NCBI RefSeq assembly: GCF_004799405.1 | Contig: NZ_SSMW01000008.1 | Span: 1-56,360, forward strand | Length of the DNA: 56,360 nt | Direction of reading: 5' to 3' | DNA from: Bradyrhizobium sp. | GTDB taxonomy: Bacteria; Pseudomonadota; Alphaproteobacteria; Rhizobiales; Xanthobacteraceae | Shown: one piece after another, positions 8,407-16,966 of the stretch | Position numbering within the stretch: the stretch's first letter is position 1 | How the letters are laid out: each line of letters opens with the position of its first letter | Made by a program: the position numbers and the translations under genes | Notes under the pieces: model-generated | Told to the model about the DNA's origin: nothing | The model's input: only the letters and a program-made list of their open reading frames with translations | Database searches by the model: none

Positions 8407-8521
8407 GATCCCCTCCCCGAGGCATGCAAGCGCGAATCTACCCGAGGGGACGTTTCAACTTGGTGAACGAGAGGTTTGAAAACGGTTTCCCGGAGTCGGA
8501 TAAAGGCTTGGGGGCCGCGCC

Positions 8522-10150
8522 TTACGACAAACGCTCAGGCTGGCGCTTGCTCCGCTGCGCATCGGCGAGTGCCTGCGGGGTGTCGATGTCCAAAAAAGCG
8601 CCATGGCCCTCGACCGGGACTTCGGCGACCGCCTCGCTGTGCCTGGCGATCAAATGCCGGGCGCCGATGTCGCCGTCGAGCGTCATCAACTCGCTGAAAA
8701 AACGCCGCGACCACAACACGGGATTGCCGCGCCTGCCATCGCTGACAGGCACCGCAATTAAATTGCCGCGATCCGGCGCGAACGCCTCGATCAGCCGGTC
8801 GATCAGGCGGGCATCGATCAGCGGCATGTCGCCGAGGCAGATCACGGCGCCGGCGGCATCGGCGGGCACCGCAGCGATGCCGGCCTTGACCGAACTCGCA
8901 AGCCCGCCGGCGAAATCGGGATTGCGCACGAATTTCACTTTGAGGCCTTGCAGCGCCTTCTCGACCTGCTCGGCCTGATGACCGGTCACGACGATCACGC
9001 CCTGCGCTTTCGAAGCCAGCACCTGCTCGGTCACGATCCGCACCAGGGTCTTGCCGCCGAGTTCGGCCAACAGCTTGTTGGAGCCGCCCATCCGGGTCGA
9101 ACGCCCCGCCGCCAGGATGATCGCGGCGACCTGGCGATCGCCATCGGCGCCAAGGTTGGTGCGCGGCTGCGGCCGCGTCACGATTTCCATCAGCAGCCCG
9201 CCGACGCCCATGCCGGTGAGTTCGGCTCGCGTGACCTTGAGCCCCGCCAACAGGCGCATCAGCACCCAGTCGAATCCGTTCTCCACCGGCGAGCGCGCGC
9301 AACCGGGCGCGCCCAGCACCGGCACGCCGCCGGCGTTGCCGATCAGCAGCAGGTTTCCGGGATCGACCGGCATGCCGAAATGCTCGATGTCGCCGCCGAT
9401 GCCGGAGATCGCCGCCGGTATAACGTCGCGCCGGTCGGCAATCGCGGAAGCCCCGAACACGATCACTAGTTCGGCGCCAAGCCCGAGCAATTCCTTGATC
9501 GCTGTAGCCAGCGCCACCTCGTCATGCGGCACGCGCCGCTCGGCGATGATGCCGGCTCCGGCCGGGGCCAGCCGCTCCGCGGTGACCCGCAAGGTCTTAT
9601 CCACCACCTTCGGCGCCAGCCCCGGCAACAGGGTCGAGACGATGCCGACGCGCTTGATGACGTAAGGCGCGATCCACAACACGTCTTTGCCTGCCGCGGC
9701 AACCGCCGCATCCCGCAGCGTTGCCTCGACGCCGAACGGAATAAGCTTGACGGTCGCGACCATCTCGCCTTCGACCACCGGCTTGTAGGCGGCAAGGGTC
9801 GCAAATGTGATGGCTTCATCGACGCCGTTGATGCGGTCGACCGCCGCACGGTCCACCACCAGCATGCCGGCCCTGGCCGCGAACAGATTGGCGCGGCCGG
9901 TGAAGGCGCGCTCGACCTTGATGCCATCGCCGGCCACCGCCTGCGCGATGCTGGCCGCCGCGACATCTTCGGAGACATCACCGTCCTCGAGCCGCACCAC
10001 GACGATTTCCCTGACGCCAGCCTGGGTCAGCGCCTCGACCTCGGCAGGACCGATCGTGGTGCCTTTCTTGAGCACCAGCGGCCCTTGCCGAAGCGTATGC
10101 ACGGTGACGCCGCCGATCGCGTCCGCCGGGCTGGCAGGACCGAATTTCAT
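8522..10150 (-). CDS. MoeA/MoaB-like domain fused to MobA-like nucleotidyltransferase
   Basis: 542 residues from the ATG at 10150, which overlaps the stop of the preceding gene (ATGA). The N-terminal two thirds look like the molybdopterin-binding fold (VIVFGASAIADRRDVIPAAI, then PVDPGNLLLIG). From about residue 345 there is a nucleotidyltransferase of the MobA/MocA type with the signature AAIILAAGRSTRMGGSNKLL and a metal site ICLGDMPLI. In Mo-hydroxylase clusters such proteins attach a nucleotide, typically CMP, to molybdopterin to give the dinucleotide cofactor that CO-dehydrogenase-like enzymes need. It is the last gene of the coxG-to-mobA unit. Which nucleotide it uses is inferred from context. 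Confidence 0.85.
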   Translation of the reverse strand: MKFGPASPADAIGGVTVHTLRQGPLVLKKGTTIGPAEVEALTQAGVREIVVVRLEDGDVSEDVAAASIAQAVAGDGIKVERAFTGRANLFAARAGMLVVDRAAVDRINGVDEAITFATLAAYKPVVEGEMVATVKLIPFGVEATLRDAAVAAAGKDVLWIAPYVIKRVGIVSTLLPGLAPKVVDKTLRVTAERLAPAGAGIIAERRVPHDEVALATAIKELLGLGAELVIVFGASAIADRRDVIPAAISGIGGDIEHFGMPVDPGNLLLIGNAGGVPVLGAPGCARSPVENGFDWVLMRLLAGLKVTRAELTGMGVGGLLMEIVTRPQPRTNLGADGDRQVAAIILAAGRSTRMGGSNKLLAELGGKTLVRIVTEQVLASKAQGVIVVTGHQAEQVEKALQGLKVKFVRNPDFAGGLASSVKAGIAAVPADAAGAVICLGDMPLIDARLIDRLIEAFAPDRGNLIAVPVSDGRRGNPVLWSRRFFSELMTLDGDIGARHLIARHSEAVAEVPVEGHGAFLDIDTPQALADAQRSKRQPERLS

Positions 10151-10839
10151 GCTGCGTTCTCTTTCGGCAACCGCAACTGCGCGGTGATCTCGGCCATGAT
10201 CGCGACTGCGATTTCCGACGGCGATACCGCGCCGATGTCGAGGCCGATCGGCGCATGAATGCGGGCGATATCGGCTTCCTTGGCGCCCTGCGCCCTGAGG
10301 CGCTCGCCGCGCTTGGCATGGGTTTTTCGCGACCCGAGAGCGCCGATGTAGAAGCAATCGCGCTCGAAAGCGTGCAGCAGCGCCGGATCGTCGATCTTGG
10401 GATCGTGGGTCACCGCGACAAACGCGGTGTAGTGATCGACATTGAGCGGCGGCAGCGCCACGTCGGGCCATTCGGCGATCAGCGGCACGTCCGGAAATCG
10501 CTCGGGGCTGGCAAAGGCGGTGCGCGGATCGACCACCGTCACGTCATAGTCCAGCGAGCGCGCCAGCGGCGCCAGCGCCTGGCTGATATGAACCGCGCCG
10601 ATGATGACGAGCTTGGCGGTCGGTGCATAGACATTGAGAAACAGTTTCTTGCCCGCGGCCTCGATCATGCCGCTCTTGCCCATGCGCAATTGTTTGGCAA
10701 GCTCGGCGCGCAGCGGATCGGCGGCGATATCCTTTGCCTTCACCAGTCGCTGCTCGCCGTTGGCGGTGTCGGTGACCACGATCACCGGCCGCCGCGCCGC
10801 GCGCTCGACATTGACCTCTGCCAGCGTCTCCAGTTTCAC
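10147..10839 (-). CDS. XdhC-family protein, C-terminal (Rossmann) domain
   Basis: 230 residues. The middle has a Rossmann-like stretch (AKLVIIGAVHISQALAPLARSLDYDVTVVDPR), then GALGSRKTHAKR and IHAPIGLDIGAVSPSEIAVAIMAEI, all typical of the XdhC_C domain. XdhC proteins bind finished molybdenum cofactor and help add the terminal sulfido ligand before insertion into xanthine- or CO-dehydrogenase-type enzymes. Here the usual N-terminal XdhC/CoxI domain is not on this chain but on the overlapping gene just upstream. Four-base overlaps on both sides show a tight operon. Confidence 0.85.
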   Translation of the reverse strand: MKLETLAEVNVERAARRPVIVVTDTANGEQRLVKAKDIAADPLRAELAKQLRMGKSGMIEAAGKKLFLNVYAPTAKLVIIGAVHISQALAPLARSLDYDVTVVDPRTAFASPERFPDVPLIAEWPDVALPPLNVDHYTAFVAVTHDPKIDDPALLHAFERDCFYIGALGSRKTHAKRGERLRAQGAKEADIARIHAPIGLDIGAVSPSEIAVAIMAEITAQLRLPKENAA

Positions 10840-11165
10840 GATTGGCCGACTTTCTCGACGAACACCCGGATGGTGCCGCCGCAGGATAGGCCGACATTCC
10901 AGGCGGTCTCGTCGGCGACCCCGAATTCAAGCATTTTCGGCTGGCCGCTGGCGATCACATCCAGCGCTTCGGTGACAACCGCGCCTTCGACACAGCCGCC
11001 GGAGACCGAGCCGAGAAAGGTGCCGTCGTCGTTGATCACGAGGCTCGAGCCCGCCGGCCGCGGCGCCGAGCCCCAGGTCTCGACCACGGTGGCCAGCGCC
11101 ACGCCGTGGCCGGCCTTTTGCCAGTCCTCAGCCGCTTTCAGAATGTCTTCGTCGCGATTGAGCAT
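10836..11165 (-). CDS. XdhC/CoxI N-terminal domain protein (CoxF-like)
   Basis: 109 residues from the ATG at 11165, with AAGAGG upstream; a TTG five codons earlier lacks a site. The sequence carries the XdhC/CoxI hallmark: GHGVALATVVETWGSAPRP, then GTFLGSVSGGCVEGAV and GLSCGGTIRVFVE, with the conserved Cys in SGGCVEG and SCGG. In full-length XdhC these precede the Rossmann domain found in the next gene, so the pair probably acts together in cofactor sulfuration and insertion. It overlaps the downstream gene by four bases. Confidence 0.82.
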   Translation of the reverse strand: MLNRDEDILKAAEDWQKAGHGVALATVVETWGSAPRPAGSSLVINDDGTFLGSVSGGCVEGAVVTEALDVIASGQPKMLEFGVADETAWNVGLSCGGTIRVFVEKVGQS

Positions 11166-11176
11166 GGGAGCCTCTT

Positions 11177-12376
11177 TCAAGCTGCGGGGCGGATACGGCT
11201 AACATGGTGCGGCGGCGAGGCGGACGAAAGTGCCGCGACCAGCCCCTGGATTGAACTCAAATTATGCACCGGGCGGAATTCGTCAACGTGCGGCAGCATC
11301 ATTTTGATGCCTTGCGCCTTGGCCTCGAAGCCGCCGTAACGCAACAGCGGATTGAGCCAGATCAGGCGGCGGCACGACCGATGCAGCCGGTCCATCTCGA
11401 ACGCCAGCCTGGCATCGGCCTCGCGCTCCAGCCCGTCGGAAATCAACAGCACGATCGCGCCTTGCCCGAGCAGGCGCCGGCCCCACAGCTTGTTGAAGGT
11501 GTGTAGCGAGGTGGCGATGCGGGTGCCGCCGGCCCAGTCCTGCACCGTCGACGAGCAACGCGCCAGCGCCTCATCGGGATCCCGCGCCCGCAGGCTGCGC
11601 GTCACATTGGTCAGCCGCGTGCCGAACAGGAACACCGAAACGCGCTTGCGCGCATCGGTGATGGCGTGGAGGAAATGCAGGAACAGCCGGGTGTATTCGC
11701 TCATCGACCCCGATATATCGAGCAGCGCCACGATCGGCGCCGGCTTGTCGATCCGCCCCAGACGATGGATATAGATGATGTCGCCGCCGGTTCGCAACGA
11801 CCCGCGCAGGGTGCGGCGCATGTCGAGCCGCAAGCCGCGCTTGTCAGGCTGATAACGCCGGGTGCGCAATTCGGCCTGCGGCAGCCTCATCTGTTCGATC
11901 GCGCGGGTCACTTCCGCGATTTCAGCCGCGCTCATCTGCGCGAAATCCTTTTTTTGCAGCACTTCCCTGTCCGACACCAACAGCCTGAGCTCCTGCTCCC
12001 GGGCCTGCGGCACCTCGCTCATCTGCGGTTGCGACAGCGCTTCCTGGACCCGGCGGGAGGCCGGCGGCGGCTTTTTCCGGGCGTGATCCGGCAGCGGCAC
12101 CGAATCGAGCATGTGTTTCCAGTCTTCGGCGGCGCGGAAGAACAGCTCGAACGCCTGCGCAAAAATCAGCATATGCTCGTGGCGCTTGACGAAAACGGAC
12201 TCCAGCGTGGTGAAGACATCGGCGCGGTTGCCGATCTCGATCGCCTGCAACGCGTTCATCGCATCGATCACCGCCCCCGGACCGACCGGAATTCCGGCCG
12301 CGCGCAGCGCGCGGGCAAAGCCCACGACATTGTCGGCGATCAGGCCGGTCGGGGGATCAAGGTGATTGATGGGCAT
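11177..12376 (-). CDS. coxE: CoxE-like von Willebrand A-domain protein
   Basis: 399 residues. The N-terminal half is helical with charged stretches. The C-terminal half is a VWA domain with a clear metal-ion-dependent adhesion motif DISGSMSEY, then WAGGTRIATSLHTF and LLISDGLEREAD. In the CO-dehydrogenase system of Oligotropha (Afipia) carboxidovorans, CoxE partners the AAA+ ATPase CoxD to build the [CuSMoO2] site of the apo-enzyme. The same D-E gene order is kept here. It is in the cytosol and has no membrane segment. It lies 127 bases downstream of coxD, with a palindromic repeat between them, so coupling of the two halves may be weaker than elsewhere in the unit. Confidence 0.85.
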   Translation of the reverse strand: MPINHLDPPTGLIADNVVGFARALRAAGIPVGPGAVIDAMNALQAIEIGNRADVFTTLESVFVKRHEHMLIFAQAFELFFRAAEDWKHMLDSVPLPDHARKKPPPASRRVQEALSQPQMSEVPQAREQELRLLVSDREVLQKKDFAQMSAAEIAEVTRAIEQMRLPQAELRTRRYQPDKRGLRLDMRRTLRGSLRTGGDIIYIHRLGRIDKPAPIVALLDISGSMSEYTRLFLHFLHAITDARKRVSVFLFGTRLTNVTRSLRARDPDEALARCSSTVQDWAGGTRIATSLHTFNKLWGRRLLGQGAIVLLISDGLEREADARLAFEMDRLHRSCRRLIWLNPLLRYGGFEAKAQGIKMMLPHVDEFRPVHNLSSIQGLVAALSSASPPHHVSRIRPAA

Positions 12377-12395
12377 CAGACAACTTACTCCTTAT

Positions 12396-12490
12396 CATTC
12401 CGGGGCGCGCCCTTTGGCGCGAGCCCGGAATCCATACTCCCCGATCGTGGTTATGGATTCCGGGTTCGCGCTACGCGCGCCCCGGAATGA
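12396..12490. repeat. paired palindromic repeat (REP-like) between coxD and coxE
   Basis: Two GC-rich dyads, 12396-12433 and 12455-12490, face each other. Their outer 15 bases (12396-12410 and 12475-12489) are exact reverse complements, and each half is itself a stem centred on CCCTTTGG or CGCTACGCG. A related single element lies at 36993-37033. The two halves could fold as one long cruciform or mRNA stem between two cotranscribed genes. Confidence 0.85.
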
Positions 12491-12503
12491 CGGGCGACGC
12501 GCG

Positions 12504-13412
12504 TCAACTCTCGCCGGTCGCTTCCTTCAAGACCTTCTGCAGCGTGTCGCCCTGCATCCGCGCGATGTCGTCCTGGTATTTCAAAAGCGCGCCGAGCGTA
12601 TCGCCGACCACCTGCGGGGTCAGCGATCGGGCGTCGAGTTCGGTCAGCGCGGTGGCCCAGTCGATAGTTTCGGCAACGCCGGGCGATTTGTAGAAATCCT
12701 GCTCGCGCAGCGCCTGCACGAAGCCGACTACCTGCTGCGACAGTTTTGCGGAAATACCGGGCACGCGGGATTTGACGATCGCGAGTTCGCGCTCGGCACT
12801 GGGATAATCCACCCAGTGATACAGGCAGCGGCGCTTGAGCGCGTCGTGAATTTCGCGGGTGCGGTTCGAGGTGACGATGACGATCGGCGGCTGCTGTGCC
12901 TTGACGGTGCCGAGTTCGGGAATGGTGACCTGGAAGTCGCTGAGAATTTCCAGCAAATACGCCTCGAACGCCTCGTCGGCGCGGTCGAGTTCGTCGATCA
13001 GCAGCACCGGCGCGCCGGCCACATCGGGCTCCAGCGCCTGCAGCAGCGGCCGCTTGATCAGATAGCGTTCGGCGAAGATGTCGCTGGACAACTGCTCGCG
13101 ATCGGTATCGCCGGCCGCTTCCGCAAGCCGGATCGCGATCATTTGCGCCGCACTGTTCCACTCATAGACGGCGGAGGCGACATCGAGGCCCTCATAGCAT
13201 TGCAGCCGGATCAGCTTTCGTCCCAGTGCCGCCGCCAGCACCTTGGCGATCTCGGTCTTGCCGACGCCGGCCTCGCCCTCGAGAAACAGCGGCCGCCCCA
13301 TCCGCAGCGACAGGTACGTCACCGTCGCCAGCGAACGCTCCGCCAGATAGCCGCGCGAGGTCAGAAGCGCGAGCATCGCATCGACGGACGCTGGCAATGC
13401 CGATGCACTCAT
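12504..13412 (-). CDS. coxD: CoxD-like MoxR-family AAA+ ATPase
   Basis: 302 residues. Walker A is EGEAGVGKTE (about residue 44), Walker B is VLLIDELDRAD, sensor 1 is VIVTSNRTRE, and a C-terminal helical lid has VDYPSAERELAIVKSRV. MoxR ATPases work as chaperones together with VWA proteins. CoxD of A. carboxidovorans is reported to insert sulfur and copper in the CO-dehydrogenase active site. It sits directly after the FAD-subunit gene and before coxE, in the expected order. Which substrate enzyme it matures is unclear, because the large subunit is not encoded in the cluster. Confidence 0.88.
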   Translation of the reverse strand: MSASALPASVDAMLALLTSRGYLAERSLATVTYLSLRMGRPLFLEGEAGVGKTEIAKVLAAALGRKLIRLQCYEGLDVASAVYEWNSAAQMIAIRLAEAAGDTDREQLSSDIFAERYLIKRPLLQALEPDVAGAPVLLIDELDRADEAFEAYLLEILSDFQVTIPELGTVKAQQPPIVIVTSNRTREIHDALKRRCLYHWVDYPSAERELAIVKSRVPGISAKLSQQVVGFVQALREQDFYKSPGVAETIDWATALTELDARSLTPQVVGDTLGALLKYQDDIARMQGDTLQKVLKEATGES

Positions 13413-13449
13413 GAGATATCCAGTCCGGATGCGCCAGAGATTGGCAAGG

Positions 13450-14256
13450 TCAGGCTTTGCCGGTCGCAGCCTCGACGGCGCGGCGCGCCAGCACCGCGAT
13501 CAGGTGCGCGCGATATTCGGCGCTGCCGTGCAGGTCGCTGTTCAGTCCCTGGGCAGGCACCGTCAGGCCATCGAGCATCTTGTGCGAGAAGCGCTTTTTC
13601 AGCGCCTCTTCGAACGCAGTGACGCGGAACACCCCCTCGGAGCCGGCACCGGTGACGGCGACGCGCACGTCCGACGGACGCTTGGCGACGAACACCCCGA
13701 CCAGCGCATAGCGCGAGGCCTGGTTGCGGAATTTGACGTAGGCGGCCTTCTTCGGCACCGGGAACATCACCCTGGTGATGATCTCGTCGCTCGCCAGCGC
13801 CGTCGTGAACAGTCCCTGGAAGAACTCTTCCGGCTTCAGGCGTCGCTTGTTGGTGACGATGGTGGCGCCAAGCGCAAGGCACGCGGCGGGATAATCGGCG
13901 GTCGGATCGTTGTTGGCGAGCGAACCGCCGATGGTGCCTCGATGGCGCACCGCCGGATCGCCGATCAGTCCGGCAAGCTCGGCCAGCGCCGGGATCGCCT
14001 CGCCGACAATTGCCGAACTGGCGACATCGGCATGCCTGGCGGTGGCGCCGATCACCAGCGAGCGGCCCTTCATCTCGATGCCGTCGAGCCCTTCGATATG
14101 GGAGAGGTCGACCAGATGCGGCGGACTGGCGAGACGCTGCTTCATCACCGGCAGCAGGGTATGGCCGCCGGCGATGACCTTGGCGTCCTCGTTCTTGAGC
14201 AGGAGGTTGGCGGCCTGCCGCACGGTCGCCGGACGATGATATTTGAAATCGTACAT
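13450..14256 (-). CDS. coxM: CO-dehydrogenase-like FAD subunit (medium)
   Basis: 268 residues, a full-length medium subunit. FAD pyrophosphate motifs are AGGHTLLP (about residue 29) and TIGGSLANNDP (about 107). The C-terminal CO_deh_flav_C-like region contains the segment around RVAVTGAGSEGVFRV. The subunit passes electrons from the iron-sulfur subunit to FAD and on to quinone or another acceptor. It starts 39 bases after coxS. In form II (coxSLM) operons the large subunit lies between S and M; here nothing does. Confidence 0.88.
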   Translation of the reverse strand: MYDFKYHRPATVRQAANLLLKNEDAKVIAGGHTLLPVMKQRLASPPHLVDLSHIEGLDGIEMKGRSLVIGATARHADVASSAIVGEAIPALAELAGLIGDPAVRHRGTIGGSLANNDPTADYPAACLALGATIVTNKRRLKPEEFFQGLFTTALASDEIITRVMFPVPKKAAYVKFRNQASRYALVGVFVAKRPSDVRVAVTGAGSEGVFRVTAFEEALKKRFSHKMLDGLTVPAQGLNSDLHGSAEYRAHLIAVLARRAVEAATGKA

Positions 14257-14295
14257 GAAGTATCCTGATCAGTATTCCTTGGCCGCCGTGCGTCG

Positions 14296-14781
14296 TTACG
14301 CGAGATCGGAGTTCGCCATCGCCTTGGCGCCGGCGGCGATCGATAAAACGATATTCTGGTAGCCGGTGCATCGACAGAGATTGCCTTCCAGCTCTTCACG
14401 GATGGTGTGATCGCTGAGGTCATGGCCCTTGCGGTGGACCATATCGACCGCGGTCATGATCATGCCGGGGGTGCAGAAGCCGCATTGCAGGCCGTGATGC
14501 TCGCGGAACGCCTCCTGCATCGGATGCAGCGGCGCGCCGTCGGCGGCAAGACCCTCGATGGTCCTGATCTCGTGCCCATCGGCCATCACCGCAAGCGTGG
14601 TGCAGGACTTGACCGCTTTGCCGTCGAGGTGCACGACGCAGGCCCCGCATTGCGAGGTGTCACACCCGACATGGGTGCCGGTCAGCCGCAGATTTTCGCG
14701 CAGGAACTGCACCAGGAGGGTGCGGGGATCGATGTTGTCTTTGACGGGATTGCCGTTCACGATCAGGGAAATCTTGGCCAT
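14296..14781 (-). CDS. coxS: CO-dehydrogenase-like [2Fe-2S] subunit (small)
   Basis: 161 residues, full length. N-terminal plant-ferredoxin-type cluster ligands are in [23 protein letters not shown]-terminal all-alpha cluster ligands are in CGFCTPGM and NLCRCTGYQ. Two [2Fe-2S] centres carry electrons from the molybdenum site to FAD. The ATG at 14781 has AGAGAG upstream. This is the small subunit of the xanthine oxidase / CO dehydrogenase family. Carrier ligands are all present, so it is not obviously decayed despite the missing large subunit. Confidence 0.9.
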   Translation of the reverse strand: MAKISLIVNGNPVKDNIDPRTLLVQFLRENLRLTGTHVGCDTSQCGACVVHLDGKAVKSCTTLAVMADGHEIRTIEGLAADGAPLHPMQEAFREHHGLQCGFCTPGMIMTAVDMVHRKGHDLSDHTIREELEGNLCRCTGYQNIVLSIAAGAKAMANSDLA

Positions 14782-14935
14782 TCAGCACTCTCTTCATCTG
14801 CATCGCCGCATTGCACGGCAGCGCAGTCAGTAAATCATTCCAAGGGCATAATATGGGCCATCCCGGCAATGAGCAACCTCATGGCTGACGCCCCGAATTC
14901 GACGTTTGCGTGATCCTGGCTATTCTTGCACCGGC

Positions 14936-15382
14936 CTAACCCTGTACAGCTTTGGCAAAATTGGCGAAAAACTCGTCGGCCAGTTTCTTGGCTGAACCGT
15001 TGATCAGCCGCTGCCCAAGCTGGGCCAGCTTGCCGCCGATCTGCGCCTCGACGTTGTAGGTCAACAGCGTGCCGCCGTCCTTGTCGGCCAGCGCCACGGT
15101 GGCGCCGCCCTTGGCGAAGCCGGCGACGCCGCCCTCGCCTTCGCCCGAAATCTTGTAGCCGTTGGGCGGATCGAGATCGCTCAGCGTCACCCGGCCCTTG
15201 AAGCGGGCGGACACCGGCCCGACCTTCATCTTGGCGACCGCGCGAAAACCGTTGTCTTCGGTCTTGTCCAATTCTTCGCATCCGGGAATGCAGGTCTTGA
15301 GCACTGCCGGATCGTTCAACTTGGCCCACACCGCCTCACGCGACGCCGCAAGCTGGACTTCGCCGTTCATCGTCATGGCCAT
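14936..15382 (-). CDS. coxG: CoxG-like SRPBCC protein
   Basis: 148 residues starting after a strong GAGGAGG. It matches the carbon-monoxide dehydrogenase subunit G family: MNGEVQLAASREAVWAKLNDPAVLK, then CIPGCEELDKTED and GGKLAQLGQRLINGSAKKLADEFF. This is a START/SRPBCC beta-barrel with a hydrophobic pocket. CoxG has been linked to membrane anchoring of CO dehydrogenase and, in mycobacterial homologues, to carrying quinone to the enzyme. It is the first gene of the minus-strand cox-like unit, 154 bases ahead of coxS. Confidence 0.85.
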   Translation of the reverse strand: MAMTMNGEVQLAASREAVWAKLNDPAVLKTCIPGCEELDKTEDNGFRAVAKMKVGPVSARFKGRVTLSDLDPPNGYKISGEGEGGVAGFAKGGATVALADKDGGTLLTYNVEAQIGGKLAQLGQRLINGSAKKLADEFFANFAKAVQG

Positions 15383-15560
15383 GGGAATTCCTCCTCGCCT
15401 CGCCCGTCTTGACTCCCAAGTAAAGCACGGACGCCCTAAAAGGAAGAGGACGAACGGATGACGAGCGATGCATATTCGCAGCGCAACACACTGCGAACGG
15501 CCCGGAATCCGTGCTTTGGGATTGGCAGGGGCAGCCTGGGATGATTAGGTCGCGCGCATC

Positions 15561-16919
15561 ATGAGCACTTCGCTTTCGCCTTTGCTCGCGCCCATGCTGT
15601 CGAGCGCCGCCATGCGCGCGATCTGCGACGATGCGGCCTATCTGCAGTACATGCTGGATTTTGAAGCCGCACTGGCGCGCGCCGAAGCGTCGGTCGGCGT
15701 CATCCCGGCAAGCGCCGCCGGACCGATCGCGAAAGCCTGCAAGGCAAGCGCATTCGATCTGGCAGCGCTGGCCGAGGCCGCGACGCGGTCCGGCAACCTT
15801 GCGATTCCCCTGGTCAAGGCGCTGACGGCGGAGGTCGCCCGGGCCGACGCGGAGGCCGCGCGTTACGTGCACTGGGGCGCCACCAGCCAGGACGTGATCG
15901 ATACCGCGACGATGCTGACCTTGCGCGCGGCGATCGACGCGCTGGTGGGCGATCTCGACCGCGCCATCGCGGGCTTTGCCGGACTGGCGCGGCAACATCG
16001 CAATACCGCCATGGTGGCGCGCACCTGGCTGCAGCACGCGCTGCCGATGCCGTTCGGACTCAAGCTCGCCGAATATGCCGCGGCGCTGCATCGTTCGCGC
16101 TCGCGACTACGTCGATTGCGCGGCGAGACGCTGGCGCTGCAGTTCGGCGGTGCTGCGGGAACGCTGGCCGCGCTCGGCGACAAAGGATGGCTGGTCGCCG
16201 AGAAACTCGCGCAGCAGCTCAAGCTGCCGCTGCCGGAGGCGCCGTGGCATAGCCATCGCGACCGCATCGCGGAAGCCGCTTCGGTGTTTGCGATTCTGGC
16301 GGGCACCTGCGGCAAGATCGCGCGCGACGTGTCGCTGATGATGCAGACCGATGTCGCCGAGGCGTTCGAGCCCTCGGGCGAAGGCCGCGGCGGCTCATCG
16401 ACCATGCCGCACAAGCGCAACCCCGTTGCGGCCGCAACCGCGCTGGCGGCAGCCACCATGGCGCCCAATCTGGCGGCGACGATTTTCGCCGCCCAGGTGC
16501 AGGATCACGAGCGCAGCGCCGGGCCATGGCACGCGGAATGGCCGACCCTGCCGATGCTGCAGCTTGTGACCTCGGGCGCGCTCGCTGCCACCGTCGATAT
16601 CGCCGAGGGACTGGAAGTCGATGCCGCGCGCATGCGCGTCAATCTCGACGCCACCCGCGGCCTGATCATGGCCGAGGCGGTAACGTTTGCGCTGGCTGAG
16701 AAGATCGGCAAGAGCGCGGCCCATGATCTGGTCGAGGCCGCCAGCAAAAAAGCCGTTGCCGGCAAGAAGGACCTGCGCGAGGTCCTGGCCAAGGATGCAA
16801 AAGTTACCGCGCATCTGAGTACAAAGAAAATCGCCGAACTGTTCGAGCCGATGGCCTATCAGGGCGTCTCGCAGGCGCTGATCGACCGGCTGCTTGCTTC
16901 GCTCGATCAGAAAACATGA
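15561..16919 (+). CDS. pcaB: 3-carboxy-cis,cis-muconate cycloisomerase
   Basis: 452 residues, a fumarase/aspartase-superfamily enzyme. The family signature GSSTMPHKRNP is near residue 275. Other conserved blocks are HWGATSQDVIDTA and RTWLQHALPMPFG, and a C-terminal domain typical of PcaB rather than PurB follows. It turns 3-carboxymuconate, made from protocatechuate, into 4-carboxymuconolactone. The stop overlaps the region just before pcaC, which takes the next step, so the two are an operon. Ring-cleavage genes (pcaGH) and pcaD are not in the window. A true purB also lies in this window at 29.7 kb, which supports the pcaB assignment here. Confidence 0.88.
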   Translation: MSTSLSPLLAPMLSSAAMRAICDDAAYLQYMLDFEAALARAEASVGVIPASAAGPIAKACKASAFDLAALAEAATRSGNLAIPLVKALTAEVARADAEAARYVHWGATSQDVIDTATMLTLRAAIDALVGDLDRAIAGFAGLARQHRNTAMVARTWLQHALPMPFGLKLAEYAAALHRSRSRLRRLRGETLALQFGGAAGTLAALGDKGWLVAEKLAQQLKLPLPEAPWHSHRDRIAEAASVFAILAGTCGKIARDVSLMMQTDVAEAFEPSGEGRGGSSTMPHKRNPVAAATALAAATMAPNLAATIFAAQVQDHERSAGPWHAEWPTLPMLQLVTSGALAATVDIAEGLEVDAARMRVNLDATRGLIMAEAVTFALAEKIGKSAAHDLVEAASKKAVAGKKDLREVLAKDAKVTAHLSTKKIAELFEPMAYQGVSQALIDRLLASLDQKT

Positions 16920-16966
16920 ATGTCGTCATTGCAAAAGCAAAGCAACGACAGGAGGAAAGACTTTCA

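Noticed and set aside
12396..12490. CRISPR-like array
   Set aside because: Only two copies, in inverted rather than direct orientation, with no spacer pattern or cas genes.
15561..16919. Assignment of the lyase at 15.6 kb as a second adenylosuccinate lyase
   Set aside because: It is followed directly by pcaC, and its C-terminal region fits 3-carboxymuconate cycloisomerase; the true purB opening is at 29714.
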